This document shows, one piece after another, positions 22,600 to 34,870 of a stretch of DNA of 64,000 nucleotides. This stretch comes from Capsicum annuum (taxonomy: Eukaryota; Streptophyta; Magnoliopsida; Solanales; Solanaceae): positions 24,942,136-25,006,135 of the forward strand of contig NC_061111.1 in the NCBI RefSeq assembly GCF_002878395.1, given 5' to 3'. A program made the position numbers and the translations under genes. Each line of letters begins with the position of its first letter. The first letter of the stretch is position 1. The notes under the pieces are model-generated. The model was not told the origin of the DNA and ran no database searches. It saw only the letters and a list, made by a program, of their open reading frames with translations.

Positions 22600-23040
22600 G
22601 CTTGATGAGTTGGCTACATATCAAGGATCAACAAGGGTGTGTATATAATAATAATAATAATAATTAATAATAATAATAATGCTTTGAGGAGTTGTGAAAC
22701 AATCTTGCGTACCTAATGAGAAGTACGGTTATTCAAAAAAAAAAAAAAGAAGAGGTTAATACCATGTTTACGTTGCGCAGAAATGCAAGTATATTACCAA
22801 TATCCACGATCGGTTATTAAAAATTTAAAATTAGTTTTATGATCCTTGACTCTGCAAAATATGCAGTTGCTATTGCGGATGATTTGGTGGCTGATGTCGA
22901 TTTGGGGGGTGATGTCATGCATAGCGAGTTTACGTATTTTGGAAGTTACAAAGCCGTAACTTGGGCATAAAAGCGCATATGCATGAGACAATTCCTGGGA
23001 GAACTCCAGCATATGGTTCTACAGGATTTGAGAATGTTTT
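22600..23040. repeat. Inverted duplicate of 5810-6200 block
   Basis: The reverse complement of this stretch aligns with 5810-6200. It includes an ATT/TAA microsatellite (22649-22681) that is expanded here and short in the other copy. A 72-residue minus-strand ORF (22794-23012) covers it but resembles nothing I know. About 23041-23777 holds no ORF of note and probably includes the 3' untranslated region of the JmjC gene. Confidence 0.65.
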
Positions 23041-23777
23041 TGCAGCATAAAATGCGTATAAGACAATCGGCAATGCATTGAGAAGATTTTGACTAAACAA
23101 ACTTTGCAGTAATCATATGAAGTTTGTTAATTCTATTTTACAATCCACGTTTTGAACCCATGACCTGCATTAGTAAAAGTGAAAAATGATGAATTACACG
23201 ACACTCCAAATTGTGCACACAAAATTATTCACAAGGATTACAGCTCTGGCTTGTCCATTTTCCTTCTCACTGGGAAACAAATGTTTCCACTAACACAATC
23301 TGGAGGCACTTACATGCAGAAATTCAAGTAGAAGCAAGCAAAATAGATAGTTTAATATTGGGAGGCGGTTTGTGAACTCCTACTGTAAACTCCATTTGTG
23401 TACTCTGCTCCAATCTATGGCAAAAACCTAGTGTTTTGTATCATTTGAGGAGATTCTGGTACATCCTAATGGCCACTCTTCTTCATTCAATCGGATCAGA
23501 TTGACCTTCCCTTGCTGTTAAGTAAAACATGTAAATGAAGCTTCGATAGCATATTACCGAAACATCAAGTAAAACGATAAGACACAGAACAGGACAGAAG
23601 TGGAGAATATCACTGATAGCCTAACTTTGGATATCAAATGGCACATTGCAGACTCACCTTTGCTGATTAAATCAGAGTTGCAGATGGTAGGACAACAATG
23701 AACGGAAAAGTTGGATCTGTCGAACTCAAAATTTCCTTGCTTCTCCTCAGCATTGGGTTCCTGACAAAGAGTGATAC

Positions 23778-26700
23778 TTACTTTTCTGCGGCGTCATCAG
23801 GATCGTTTGATATATTATCATTTGCAGAAGCAGTAGTGTTGTCCATGCTGGATTCATCTTCAGAGTAGCATATAGATGAATTGTTTTGTGACTCCACACC
23901 TAATTTTCCAGATGATGCACAATTACACAGCATGGAATGAGGCAGCAATTGCAGGAAGTTGAAGTAAGCATATTTGATATCAAATCGCATGTCATACCCT
24001 GTCCGACAAACAGCAGTGTTTTTAGTTCACAGTAAGTATCCTTGGAAATGAATGAAAGAGAAAGATACTAGGCTTTTTTTCCTCTGCTCTCTTTTTTGCC
24101 TTTTCAGTTTTCTTGTTTAACTAGGAGAAGAGTATTACAGTAGTTTACAGCAATGGTGAGTCCTCTGCTGTCCGGGCTCTGTCTAACATGGTGAAACCAC
24201 ATGCTTGGCCTGGATTAATTTGCATAAAAGAGTAATATGGTTAATAACACCACTAAATAAAGTTACCACTCAGACAGCCTCATGAAATGCAACAGAACTT
24301 TTGAAATGCCCAACAAATTTTTCCATACAATTAGCAGAGGGGGGTTGATTTTTGGTTTGTTCAGTATCTTTTCTGTAAAAACTAAAAAGGTGTAACATAT
24401 AAACCTGCCATTTAACTTGGCCTCAGCTAGCATATATACCCTCCAACTTTGGGTGCGCACAAGTTAAAGCATACGTTTCTGTATTATGCCAACTACAAAC
24501 TGTAGCAAATCACTGAACTTTTGGAAAGCAAATCGAGAACCAAACTGAATTGCCAAATTACAGAAATCGAAAGCTGAAACTTGAGGTTCATTCTGGTAAT
24601 TCAGTTTTTAAAGAATTATGAACAGCCTTGGTCATCCAAGAATACTGAAAATATTAGTCCTACTAAATACACACCCTAAAAAATACCCAACTCAATTTCC
24701 AATTTCAATTTTTCATCTGCATAATTGGTGTCATTCCACCAAGAAAAAGTATTAGTTTCTCTAAAAATAATTCCTGCTTGATGCCAGGAGAAGAGGATAA
24801 ATACTGCATGCCAAGAAATTATTCAACCTTGATCAATGAAAGGAGTGGTGACTACCTAAATAAATAATGCAGTAAGCATTTTCTGCTGACTTTAACAAAG
24901 CAAAGATAATAGTTAGATGCTTAATTTGTGGGAAGTGGCATGGCATTCAAGCTGTCATGAAAGAATGAAAAAGGTTTAGATGCAAATTATAAAGTGTTTT
25001 TCTTACTACCTATCCTTCCATTAGCCAGAACAAGCTTCTGCTAGCCATTGCTATCTCCATCTCATTTTGCTAATTGGCTTTACTTATTATAGTGAGAATA
25101 AAGTACATTCAACTAATTGTTTGAGCTTTGGAATTCCAGCCCAAATTATTTAGCAAAAGCTTTGCGGCTAGGCGGAAAAGAAATCTCATTTTGAACTTCT
25201 TTTTTTTCTTTTTCCTGGGTTGGGGGACGAAAAGTGAGGCACATGTCCAAGCTACATTGAGAAGCATCAACATCACCAACTATGTAATGCAGTCAAGAGA
25301 CCAATGATTCGACCTAGTGTTAGGAAGGGGAAAATCGAAATTAAATGAACAAAGAGAAGAAAAGATAATCGTGAAAGCTTACAAGTAAAGAACCTCGCCT
25401 GCCTTGACTGTAACTTCAAACGGTCTTGGTCCATTGAAATATAAGGGGAATTTGGCCATTTCCTTCTCCTTCAACTCAGGTGAAGGATATGGATTAACGC
25501 TACACCATGGGACATTCCTCGCTGGTTCCTCCAGTTCCAAAGAGAACTCCCCATTATCCTATAAATCGAGAACGCAGCAGAATCCATGTCAGCACAATAG
25601 AGCAGTACATTGTACTGAAATCCAAGTTTTCTGAAACAAATTATAACCAAATTCCTAATTCCATGGGACGTGGCAACTCAGGAAAACAATTGCATCACAT
25701 AGCACTACAAACGTGTTCAACTTCTAGAATACATGAAGGACAACTTCTAGCAGTGGTACACTGCTATAACACCTATAACAATTTGTCAATTTGGAAGCGA
25801 CAGGTTAATTTTCTCCTATTTCCAAGAACGAACAAGGGTTGCAACTTGGATTGCCTTTAGTAACTATTTCTTCCAAGCTACTTGCTATAACTCAAAGGAT
25901 AATGACAACTTTCTATATTTGAAAAATCTGTGCTTTTAACAGTTCCATTGCAACACATCAACACAAATACATCTCAAAGCACTACAAAGGCATTCAATCC
26001 TGGAACTAGAATGCACATATAAGAACCCAACAAACTTCAAGTACATAACATATGAATACATTAAAGAACAAAGACATTATATTGAAGCTGAAATTCAAGT
26101 TATCCAAAAGGAATACAGCCAAATTGCTATTTCTGTCCCAATCCCTCAACAGATATACACCACAAAGTGCTACAGTCACATTCCTAGAATTCATATATAA
26201 AACCCCAACAAAACTACAAGTTCATACGCACAAATACAAGAAAGACTAGATTACAAGAATATGGAACAAATTTGTTAATTCTATGGGGAACCCATCACAC
26301 ATATAAACCATAAAGCACTACAAATGCATTCATTTGCAAGAACTTCACATATAAATCCGAATCGAGCTTCAAGCACATAACAAGTACATTAAAGAAAAAT
26401 TATGGAACATATGAATACATTCACGAACAAGATAATATACTGGACGTCAAGTTCTCCAAAACGAATTACAACCAAATTGCTACTTCCATGCCAACCCATC
26501 AACGTATACAGTGGCGGATCCAAGATTTTCATTAAGGAGGTCCGAAAAATAAAAATGTAGCATCTAGATTTTGAACCTAGAACCTCAACTTAAATATTGA
26601 ATTCCCTAAACCATTGAGCCAACCTCTAGGCTTGTGTTTAGGGGATTCAAAATTTATATATGTACACCCTTCCGCACCCCTAGATCTGCCTCTGAATGTA

Positions 26701-28504
26701 TATACATCATTAAGTGCTACAATCTGAGAATCCATATAAAAACCCAATAAAACTACAAGGACATAACACATTAACTCAAGAAAGACAAGAATGGGGAACA
26801 AATGGAACATGGGCAGTGGTACGCTGCTATAACAACTAAAATAGGTTAATTTTCTCCTATTTCCAAGAATGAACAGGGATTGCAACTTGGATTGCCTTTA
26901 GTAATTATTTCTTCTTAAATACTAGCTATAACTCAAAAAATGCTATATATACATGTATCAAATTTCCTCAGCGCCTTTTTATGTGATGGTCCTTTCTTTT
27001 GGTCCAGTGCCATAAAAGAAGAATGACAACTTTCTATATTTGAAAATCTTCGCGTTTAACACTTTCATCCAAACCATCAACACAAATACATCATAATGTG
27101 CTACAAAGGCATTCAATCCTAGAGCAAGAATTCAATTATAAAAATGCAACAAAGTTCAATTACATACCATATGAATACATGAAAGAACAATACAGTATAC
27201 CAAAGCTGAAATTCAAGTTCTCCAAAAGGAATTACAACCGAAATGCTATTTTTATGCCAAGCCATCAACACATATACACCATAAAGTGCTATAATTGCAT
27301 TCCTAGAATTCATATATAAAACCCCAACAAAACTACAAGTCTACAACTTCATATGCCTGAATACAAGAACTTCTAGATTACAAGAATATGGAATATATTT
27401 GTTAAGTCTATGGGAAACCATCAACATATATAAACCATAAAGCGCTACAAATGCATTCATTTGGTAGAATTTCACATATAAAACAGAACCAAGCTTCAAC
27501 GGCATAACAAGTACACTAAAGAAAAATTACGGAACATGTGAATAAATTAAAGAACAAGATAACATACTAGAAGTCAAGTTCTCCACAACAAATTACAACC
27601 AATTTGCTACTTTCATGCCATCCCATCAACGCATATACATCAAAAAGTGCTACAATCTGAGAACATATAAAACCCCAATAAAACTACGACGACATAACTC
27701 ATTAACACAATAAAGATAAAAATGGGAACAAAATTGCTATTTCATGGGAATACATCAACATACATAAAGTTATAAACCATAAAGTTCTACAATTGCATTC
27801 TTAACGAGTAAGAAGAACTACGGAACCTGGGAGTAGTGGTACTGGGCAGCAGGATAGTCACGAATATACATCCTATGAACTTCAGTAGGAGGAAGAAGCA
27901 AAAAATGCTTCTCCCCAGAAACAACAGCATAAACATTCTCATAATGATCCTTATGAAACGACGTCTCCGACATCTCATTCCCAATCCAAAGATTCACCGC
28001 TTCAGGCAAACACCCAAACGCCTGAGACGCCCAGTCAATATCCTCATCACAATCATTCCTCAACGCCCCATACTCACTCCTAAAACAATCATTCTGCTGC
28101 TGCAAGTACCCCACGCAACGCTTCGTATCCGACTCCAACACCCGTGTCAATGCATCTTCAAAACGAACACGTTGCACTTCAGCTGAAGCAAAGCAAAGTG
28201 AAGACGAGGAAGTGGGGTGTCGGGAAAGTGAGTCAGCATGGCCTTTTGGGGTGAGGTGAAGCGAGACCGGGGAGGAAGAGAGGGTGTTGAGGAGGTATGG
28301 TGTTGAGTGCCAGAGAGATGTGGCTGGCCAGTGATTAATGGAGTTGGAAATGAGGCAAGGCTTGTTAGGGGAGACGTAGTTGCGGAGGAAGTGGAGTGGG
28401 GTGGGTGGGGAAGAGATGTGGTCAATTTGGGTTGTGGTGCCCAGTGTTAAATCTCGAAGTTCGTGCCACAGGTTTTGGAGGGGTGATTGTTCTTGTTCTG
28501 CCAT
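23778..28504 (-). CDS. JMJ32: JmjC-domain hydroxylase, JMJD7/JMJ32-like
   Basis: Four exons, minus strand: 27827-28504, 25383-25558, 24139-24209, 23778-23998. All introns are GT-AG and phases agree (0, 2, 1), giving 381 residues. The JmjC fold carries the Fe(II) ligands His184-x-Asp186 ('SFHKDHYENVY') and a distal His at 291/292 ('LPSMWFHHV'). 'SGEKHFLLLPP' follows the first motif and 'NYWYDMRFDIKYAYFNFLQ' ends the fold. A Ser/Asp-rich tail of about 55 residues follows. The family uses 2-oxoglutarate and O2. Animal JMJD7 hydroxylates a lysine of DRG GTPases, and Arabidopsis JMJ32 is reported as an H3K27 demethylase acting on FLC. Which reaction applies here cannot be told. Start: the ATG at 28504 fits the family N-terminus ('LWHELRDLTLG'); the ATG at 28546 is in frame but adds an unlike segment. 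Intron 1 (2,268 bp) is filled with tandem repeats and a MITE. Confidence 0.9.
25640..27800. repeat. Two-level tandem repeat in JmjC intron 1
   Basis: A large unit of about 1.07-1.12 kb occurs twice: 25748-26811 and 26812-27800. Both begin 'gcagtggtac(a/g)ctgctataac' and share 'aactttctatatttgaaaa', 'tccaaaaggaat(t)aca' and 'ttcatatataaaaccccaac'. Inside each, a smaller motif of the form 'catcaacacatatacaccataaagtgctacaa...gcattc' recurs roughly every 150-190 bp (near 25965, 26150, 26300, 26700, 27085, 27270, 27430, 27640, 27770). The short ORFs across it are not genes. Confidence 0.75.
26509..26694. mobile_element. 186-bp MITE, probable hAT type
   Basis: Terminal inverted repeats CAGTGGCGGATCCA and CAGAGGCAGATCTA (right end read in reverse), flanked by an 8-bp target duplication AACGTATA / AATGTATA (26501-26508 and 26695-26702). 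The 8-bp duplication fits hAT elements. The second copy of the surrounding tandem repeat has the empty site near 27628-27640. Confidence 0.8.
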
Positions 28505-28800
28505 GGCTGTGTGCTTAAACCCTCTTTTGCCACTGCTGGTTTGCACTTTACACTTTCACAGGTAAAAAATTTGAGCTTTTTAGTTACGTAGAAAAAGAGA
28601 ACTTAAGTTAACTTCTCTTCTAGTATGCATTATTAGTATTTGTTGCTTCAAAACAAAATAAAAACTCAAGAAAATCCTAATTTGTGTATTTCTTCACTTA
28701 ATATGATTAAGGTAAATATGACATTTTTTCGGAGGAAAATATAATTTTTTATTATTATTGTAGTTCTTGTCCTTAAACATTGTTGTAAAAATAGTAAAAT
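28505..28800. promoter_or_regulatory. JmjC gene upstream region
   Basis: About 300 bp between the JmjC start codon and the viral insertion, AT-rich from 28570 on. It must hold the 5' untranslated region and core promoter of the gene, but no TATA box could be chosen with confidence. The viral promoter region lies more than 6 kb further away. Confidence 0.35.
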
Positions 28801-28845
28801 TAATAGATCTATTTTACCACACAAGTTATTCGTATCTCCTACAAT
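28801..28845 (+). repeat. Terminal overlap of viral copy, left
   Basis: 'aatagatctattttaccac' followed by 'acaagttattcg' at the left edge matches 36905-36949 with few changes. In a circular viral genome the two would be the same site, so the integrated piece slightly exceeds one genome. Confidence 0.8.
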
Positions 28846-28858
28846 TGGTATCAGAGTC
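28846..28858 (+). promoter_or_regulatory. Viral primer-binding site, tRNA-Met
   Basis: TGGTATCAGAGTC, nearly the TGGTATCAGAGC complement of initiator tRNA-Met that Caulimoviridae use to start minus-strand DNA. By convention it marks position 1 of such genomes. Confidence 0.85.
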
Positions 28859-28971
28859 TATGCTGTTTAAAGTTATAAAAGTTGTATATATTTGAATTTA
28901 TTTGATTAATTTAAAAATTATGACTTATTTGATAAAACTAGATTTAGATATTCCCAAAATATTATTTAGAT

Positions 28972-30946
28972 GAATAACGTACAAAAATTACCAAAATATA
29001 AAGAATTAAAACAAATAATAATATCTAAAAAACGTAAAGAATTAAAAATAAGAATAGAAAGACTACAATATAACATAATTGTCGGAGTTAGTAAAAACTC
29101 AATAAATGCACAAAAAGAACAAATATCAAGAATCAACAATAGATAGTCTAGAATATACATACCAACATGATCTATTAAGATGAAAACCATGAAAGATTAA
29201 AAATAAAAATAGTATTTTTTAATATAGGAAGAAGGTATAAGAAAATAGGTGAACATTTATATTTAATGTTAGAAAAAAGAAGAATTAAAATTAAAAGATA
29301 AATTGACAGCTATGGTAAGAATAGAAAAAGAAAATGAAGAAATAGATAGAAAAAAAGAAATAGAAAAAATAAAACAACAAACTACAGAAGAAATATGAAA
29401 AATAGAATAAACTAAAAATAGTAGGATTGCTGAATTAGAAAAAGAACTACAAATGCTAAAAGATCTGTATGAAAAAAGACAGAAAGAAAAAGAAGAAAAA
29501 GATAAAGAACAAAAATTATTAAACCAGATAAATCAATTTAAAGAAAAATTAGAAATAAACAATAAAAAAATAGAAACTAGGGAATTAGAAATAAATACAA
29601 TAGATATTGAAGAAACAGATAATTATGATTCAGAAGATAGTTAAACATATACAGAAATCTTAACAAATACAAAAAATTTAGAAATCAATGAAAAACAAGA
29701 AGTAATTAATAAAGAAAACTTAGAAAATAGAAACACAGAAATAAATACTCTTGATTAAAAAAAAGATGAAAATATAATCCCTAGAACATCAGAAATAAGA
29801 AAACCTATATATTATAAGAATAAGTTTAAAAAATATAATATAAAGGATGAATATGACAAATGTACACCAAAACAAATAGTTAATAAAAATTATAGTTTTT
29901 TAGACTTAAATTGTGTAATAGATACAGAAAAAATAATAATATTATGGATAGGATATATGATAAAACAATTATTAGATAATAATATAAATGTAACAGATGC
30001 ACCAGAATATATAGAAAGAACACTAATAGGAACAATGAAATTATGGTTTCAAATCTAACTGAAAATAGTAAAAGGGTTTTAAGAACTGACAAACCTACAG
30101 AAGAAACATCATCAACAACTACAACTAAATTAACACCTATATAATTATTAAAAAAATATGAAATAACTATAAAAGACGAATTTAGCAACATGACAACAAT
30201 AGAAGAAGAACAAAATGAAGAGAAAGACACAAATAGAAATTTAATGTTAAAATATGCAATATGTAATATGTGTTACATAGATGAATATATTTGCGCATTT
30301 AAAGAATATTATTATAAAGGAACATATAATACAGAAGAAAGTAAAGAAATAAGAAAATTATATTTTAGTAAATTATCTGAACCATTTAGTTCAAAAATAA
30401 TAAAAAGTTGGGATGAAGCAAAAATAGTAGATACTCTAGGAGCAAGAATAAAGTTTTTACAACAATGGTATAGAAACCTATGTGAAAATATAGAGAAGAA
30501 ATAAAAATGGAAAAAACATTAATAAGAAATTTAGCATGTTGCAAAGATAAAAAGCACCTCAATTTGGATGCGAAGAAAAATATTATAAGAAAAGAAAAAG
30601 ACATAAGAAATATAAGAAATACAAAAAATCAAAATATAAATATAAGAAACCAAGAAAAAAGATATTATGTCAAAAATTATAAACATAAAAGATCATATAA
30701 AAAAAGAAATCTATGAAAGAATGTACTTGTTATAATTGCGGAAAATTAGGACATTTAGCTAGAGATTGTAAATTACCTAAAAATTCAAAAAATAAACAAA
30801 TATCAAATATAAAAATAAAAAATACAGAATATATACATATAGATTATATAGATTACGAATTAGAAAGTGAAGATAGTATATATGAAATTTCAGAGAATGA
30901 AACAGAGAATGAAATAGATAGTGAATTAGATAAATTAAATGACTGA
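28972..30946 (+). pseudogene. Viral ORF1: coiled coil plus coat protein
   Basis: Starts at ATG 28972 and is read in several frames because of shifts. The first third (to about 29640) is Lys/Glu-rich and heptad-like (29300-29640 'KEKEEKDKEQKLLNQINQF'), a probable coiled coil. The middle (30030-30504) resembles the caulimovirid coat-protein core. Then come a very basic Lys/Arg stretch (30560-30720), a CX2CX4HX4C zinc knuckle (30725-30768, 'CYNCGKLGHLARDC') and an acidic C-terminus. The knuckle is fully intact. The stop TGA (30944-30946) overlaps the start of the next ORF (ATG 30939). Whether the coiled-coil part was a separate ORF in the virus is unclear. At least eight stops or frameshifts. 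Confidence 0.75.
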
Positions 30947-31625
30947 AGAAGATATAAGAATAAACCAAATAACTGAAGAAGATATAAAAAAAATAACAAA
31001 GGAACAATATTTAAATGAAGAAGGAACAGATCAAAAAATAATATTTGATAGTCATATATTTGATGAAATAAAAGGAAAAAAATTAGATTTAAGTATAGAA
31101 AAAATATTTAAAATACCAACAATAAAAAACATATTTAGTAGAAAAAAAGAAGAATACTACGTAGTAAGCCAAAAAAAAACATGTAATATATTGTAGATAT
31201 ATAAAAGGAAGAGCTAGTATACCACTAATAACAAAAAGAATAATTAATAAATAAATAAACAATATAAAAAGTAAAGACCCAATAAAATATGTACACTTTG
31301 GAGGAACAGAGATATTGATAAAAGCATATTTTAGAGAAGGAATAGATACACCAATAGTAAAAATAAGGAAATAAAACCTGACAATAATATATGCCCAGAT
31401 CTACCAAGAAACTTAATAAACACTAAAAATATAGCAGAAAAAGAAATTACAATAGGAGTTAGAAAAATAAAAATAGAATTTGAAATAAAGGAAGAAATGC
31501 AAAAAACAGACATAATATTAGGAATAAAATGGCTAGAACAAGTAAAACCATATAATATAGAGCATACACAATTATCTATAACATATAACAGAGAGAAATT
31601 ATTCTTAAGAAGAGCTTTAACATGA
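30939..31625 (+). pseudogene. Viral movement protein region
   Basis: Begins at ATG 30939, overlapping the ORF1 stop by 8 bases. Recognisable pieces are 'KIPTIKNIF' (31110), a later stretch around 31290-31350 ('FGGTEILIKAYFREGIDTPI') like the conserved core of 30K-type movement proteins, and 'PYNIEHTQLSITYN' (31548). Such proteins pass viral nucleic acid or particles through plasmodesmata. Stops at 31194, 31239 and 31371 among others break the frame. It was probably the N-terminal part of a polyprotein with the protease and RT. Confidence 0.6.
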
Positions 31626-31675
31626 TATGAAAATATATGTATTAACGAAGATAGTAGTAGAAGGGTATTACAGTA

Positions 31676-33615
31676 GATATATATGCCTATGATAGATACA
31701 GGAGCAGAAGCTAATTTATGTAGATATAATTGTTTACCAGAAAGTAAATTGGATAAATTAAAAACACCAATAATAGTTAAAGGATTTAATAACGAAGGAA
31801 GCTTAATTACTTATAAAGCTAAGAATGTAAAAACACAAGTATGAGATAAAATATTAACAATAGAAGAAATCTATAATTATGAGCTAACATCAAAAGATAT
31901 ACTTTTAGAATTGTCGTTTTTAGATAAATTATACCCACATATAATAACTAAAACGGATTGGTGGTTTACAACACCATGTAAACAGAAAGTAAGAGCAAAA
32001 AGAGTTACTAATAAAATAAGAAAGAAAACTGATTGGATAGAAGGAAGTGAAAAAATTACACAAAAATTAGAAAATGTAAAAAATACTGAAGATACAGTAG
32101 AACTGGTCGTATTTTCAATAAATAAAAAGGAAATAACTATATTTTCAATAAATAAGATGAAAATAATTAAGAAAAAATTAGAACAACTATATAGTGAAGA
32201 TCCATTAAAAGGATGGGAAAACATAAAACTACTATAAAAATTGAATTAATAGATAAAAATAACATAATAACTCAAAAACCATTAACATATAATTTTGACG
32301 ATTTAAAAGAATTTAAAATGCATATAGATGAATTATTAGAAAAACAATATATCCAAAAAAAGTAATAGTAAACATAATAATCCAGCATTTATAGTAAATA
32401 AACATAGTGAACAAAAAAGAGGAAAACGTAGAATGGTTATTGATTATAGAAATTTAAATGCAAAAACTATGACATATAATTACCCAATAACAAATAAGAT
32501 ATTAAAAATAGGACAAATACAAGGATATAATTACTTTAGTAAATTTTATTATAAATTAGGATTTACCATTTAAAGTTAGAAGAAGAATCTAAGGAATTAA
32601 CCGCTTTTACGTTACCACAAGGATTTGATGAATAGAATGTACTACCATTTGGATATAAAAATACACCAGGTAGATATCAACATTTTATGGATAGTTATTT
32701 TAAACAATTACTCAATTGTATAGTATATATAGATGATATACTATTATATACAAAAACCAAAGAAGAACATTTAAAATTATTAGAATAATTTACAGATATA
32801 ATAGAAAAATCGAGAATAAGTTTAAGTGAAAAGAAAACTGAAATTATGGAAAATCAGATAGAATTTTTAGGAATACAAATAGATAAAAGTGGAGTAAAAA
32901 TGCAACAACATATAGTACAAAAAATAATAAATTCGAAAGAAGAATTAGATACAAAAAAGAAATTACAATCATTTTTGGGATTAGTAAATCAAGTAAGGGA
33001 ATATATACCAAAATTAGCAGAAAATCTAAAGCCTTTATAGTTTATTTTTAAAAAAGGATGTAGAATATAATAATAACGAAGAAGATAAAAAACAAGTCCA
33101 GAAAATAAAAACACTTTGTAAAGAATTACCAAAATTACAATTTTCAGACGAAAATAGAAAATTTATATATGTAGTAGAAACAGATGTTAGTCAATATAGT
33201 TATGGAGGAATACTTAAATATAAGTTCGAAAATAAAAAAATAGAACATCATTATAGATATTATTCAGGAACGTTTAATGAAACAGAAATAAAATGGAAAA
33301 TAAATAGAAAAGAATTATGTTCATTATATAAATGTTTATTAGCATTTGTGCCATATATTGTATATAACAAGTTTATTGTATGAACAGTTAATACACAGGT
33401 ACGTTGGTGGCTAATAAAGAAAATACAAAATTCAGTTACAACAAAAGAGATTCAGAGACTAGTATTGAATATATTAAATTTTACATTTATAATTGAAGTA
33501 ATTAGTACTAACAAAAACGTTATTGCAGATTATATATCAAGACAAAGCTACACAGACTGATATAATAGAAGATGATGCTTTAGAAAAGATATTCAAAACC
33601 CTAACTACGCTTTAA
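31676..33615 (+). pseudogene. Viral protease-RT-RNase H region
   Basis: Aspartic protease with D-T-G-A near 31696 and a flap/second-half stretch ending 'LDKLYPHIITKTDWW' (31921). Reverse transcriptase from about 32240 ('RRMVIDYRNLNAKT' at 32431, 'LPQGF', catalytic YIDDIL at 32728) to the thumb ('SFLGLVNQVREYIPKL', 33010). RNase H from about 33170 ('VETDVSQYSYGG', 'NRKELCSLYKC') to 33540. The central RT segment near 32540-32575 carries a disrupting indel, and more stops follow at 32632, 32787 and 33379. The last frame ends at TAA 33613-33615, which overlaps the next start (TAATG). Confidence 0.88.
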
Positions 33616-34870
33616 TGAAAGTGGACAGTATGGGTAATGAAATAGAAAAGCTAAAGACTAATGAAGATAAACTGAAGTCTATAGCTACAAATCAGCTAAC
33701 TCAGCAGTGTGCAGATTATGTCGATCGGAAGACATTAAAATTCCACAGCTAGAAGGAGACGTTGGGACACTCCGTAAAACTCATAACGTTTATCAATCTA
33801 CAATTGTTGGTACAAGCAAAGGAGTTATTGGACAAAGATACCAGAATATGAACTTAAATAAGACATTTGAAAAATCATTTACACCAAAAATACAAAAAGA
33901 CCTCTTGAAAATACCCCTACAAATTACCACATATCGAGATACTCTGAACCAAGATAAAAAAGTTTATAACTATACAACCCAAAAATACATAGAAAATATC
34001 TACCGAATACAAATTTTTCTAAACCTTAACCCCAGAGCTACAGATATCAAAGAACCCAACACAAACTATATAACCCAAAGATTACAAGGTCACAACAAGC
34101 TAATTGCACTACCCAAAACCAACCCAAGCTTAATAAAAACTTGTTTTGATTATGGATTATTAAATACCATATAAACCCAAGATGGAGAAGAACTATCAGC
34201 TATGGAAGAATTACAAAAAAATTCAACACCTATAAAAGAGTAACCAAAGAAAATCTATTTTATATAAAGTGTTATACTGCACCAGTAGAGATATTATACG
34301 ATGAGATAAAACCAGTTATACAAGTTGTAAAAATAGAATTAACCAGAGATATGACTATACCAGAATATATTATGCAGCAGCCAGAGATACCCAGAATCGA
34401 GATACCTGATTTTTATGCAAACAAACGACTTATTGGACTAGCTACAATTATTCAAGAACTAGCAAATAATTATACCAATGGAAACCGAATATGGAGATAT
34501 TATTCAAGAGACCATCAGATCATTTATTCAAATTCAAAAGAACTACGACAAACAGATATGGAAGATGTCGGACAATTGATATTGACGTTACTTAACCCAG
34601 AAAAATAATCTACTGCAAGAGCAATTAGAAGAGGATTTATTTCAGATGGATTATTGACAAGATATTGCAAGATAATTGGACACAAATATCCAGACTATCA
34701 ATGTTCGAGATGTAATGGAGAAGATAATATTGTCCTAGATGTACAGTTAGAATGAAGATAAGCATGCCAGCTGGAAAAAAGATAAAAAAAGCAGCAGATA
34801 CGATAGAGACAACAACGAAGAAAAATCAACTACGGATAAAGAAAAGAAGACAAAAGTTATCAAAGTCATA
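33615..34870 (+). pseudogene. Viral transactivator-like ORF
   Basis: Last large ORF, starting at ATG 33615 inside the TAATG overlap. A 155-residue open piece (33707-34174) and an 85-residue piece (34351-34608) include 'YRDTLNQDKKVYNYTTQKYI' and 'GLATIIQELANNYTNGNRIW', in the style of caulimovirid inclusion-body/transactivator proteins that allow reinitiation on the polycistronic RNA. A Cys-rich finger ('YQCSRCNGEDNIV', 34697) and a Lys-rich tail follow. Stops near 34174, 34242 and 34606 and a shift near 33710-33740 break it. The assignment rests on position and general likeness. Confidence 0.6.

Noticed and set aside
25404..25860. Two plus-strand ORFs (25404-25634, 25507-25860)
   Set aside because: Antisense to exon 2 of the JmjC gene and to intronic repeat; no family likeness.
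26006..27319. Several 60-100-residue ORFs in the JmjC intron
   Set aside because: They recur with the tandem repeat units and are not conserved between the units as proteins.
27836..28425. Open frames on both strands over exon 1 of the JmjC gene (27836-28186 plus, 28147-28425 minus)
   Set aside because: Shadows of the JmjC exon; the real frame has the His-x-Asp motif and joins to three further exons.
29880..31007. Long minus-strand ORFs across the viral coat protein region (29880-30230, 30386-30604, 30777-31007)
   Set aside because: They are antisense to A-rich viral coding sequence, giving Phe/Leu/Ile-rich frames that mimic membrane proteins.
31500..31560. A 'DIILGIKWLE' stretch resembling the end of a retropepsin
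   Set aside because: A separate D-T-G protease follows 150 bp later in the usual position, so this is more likely the end of the movement protein region.
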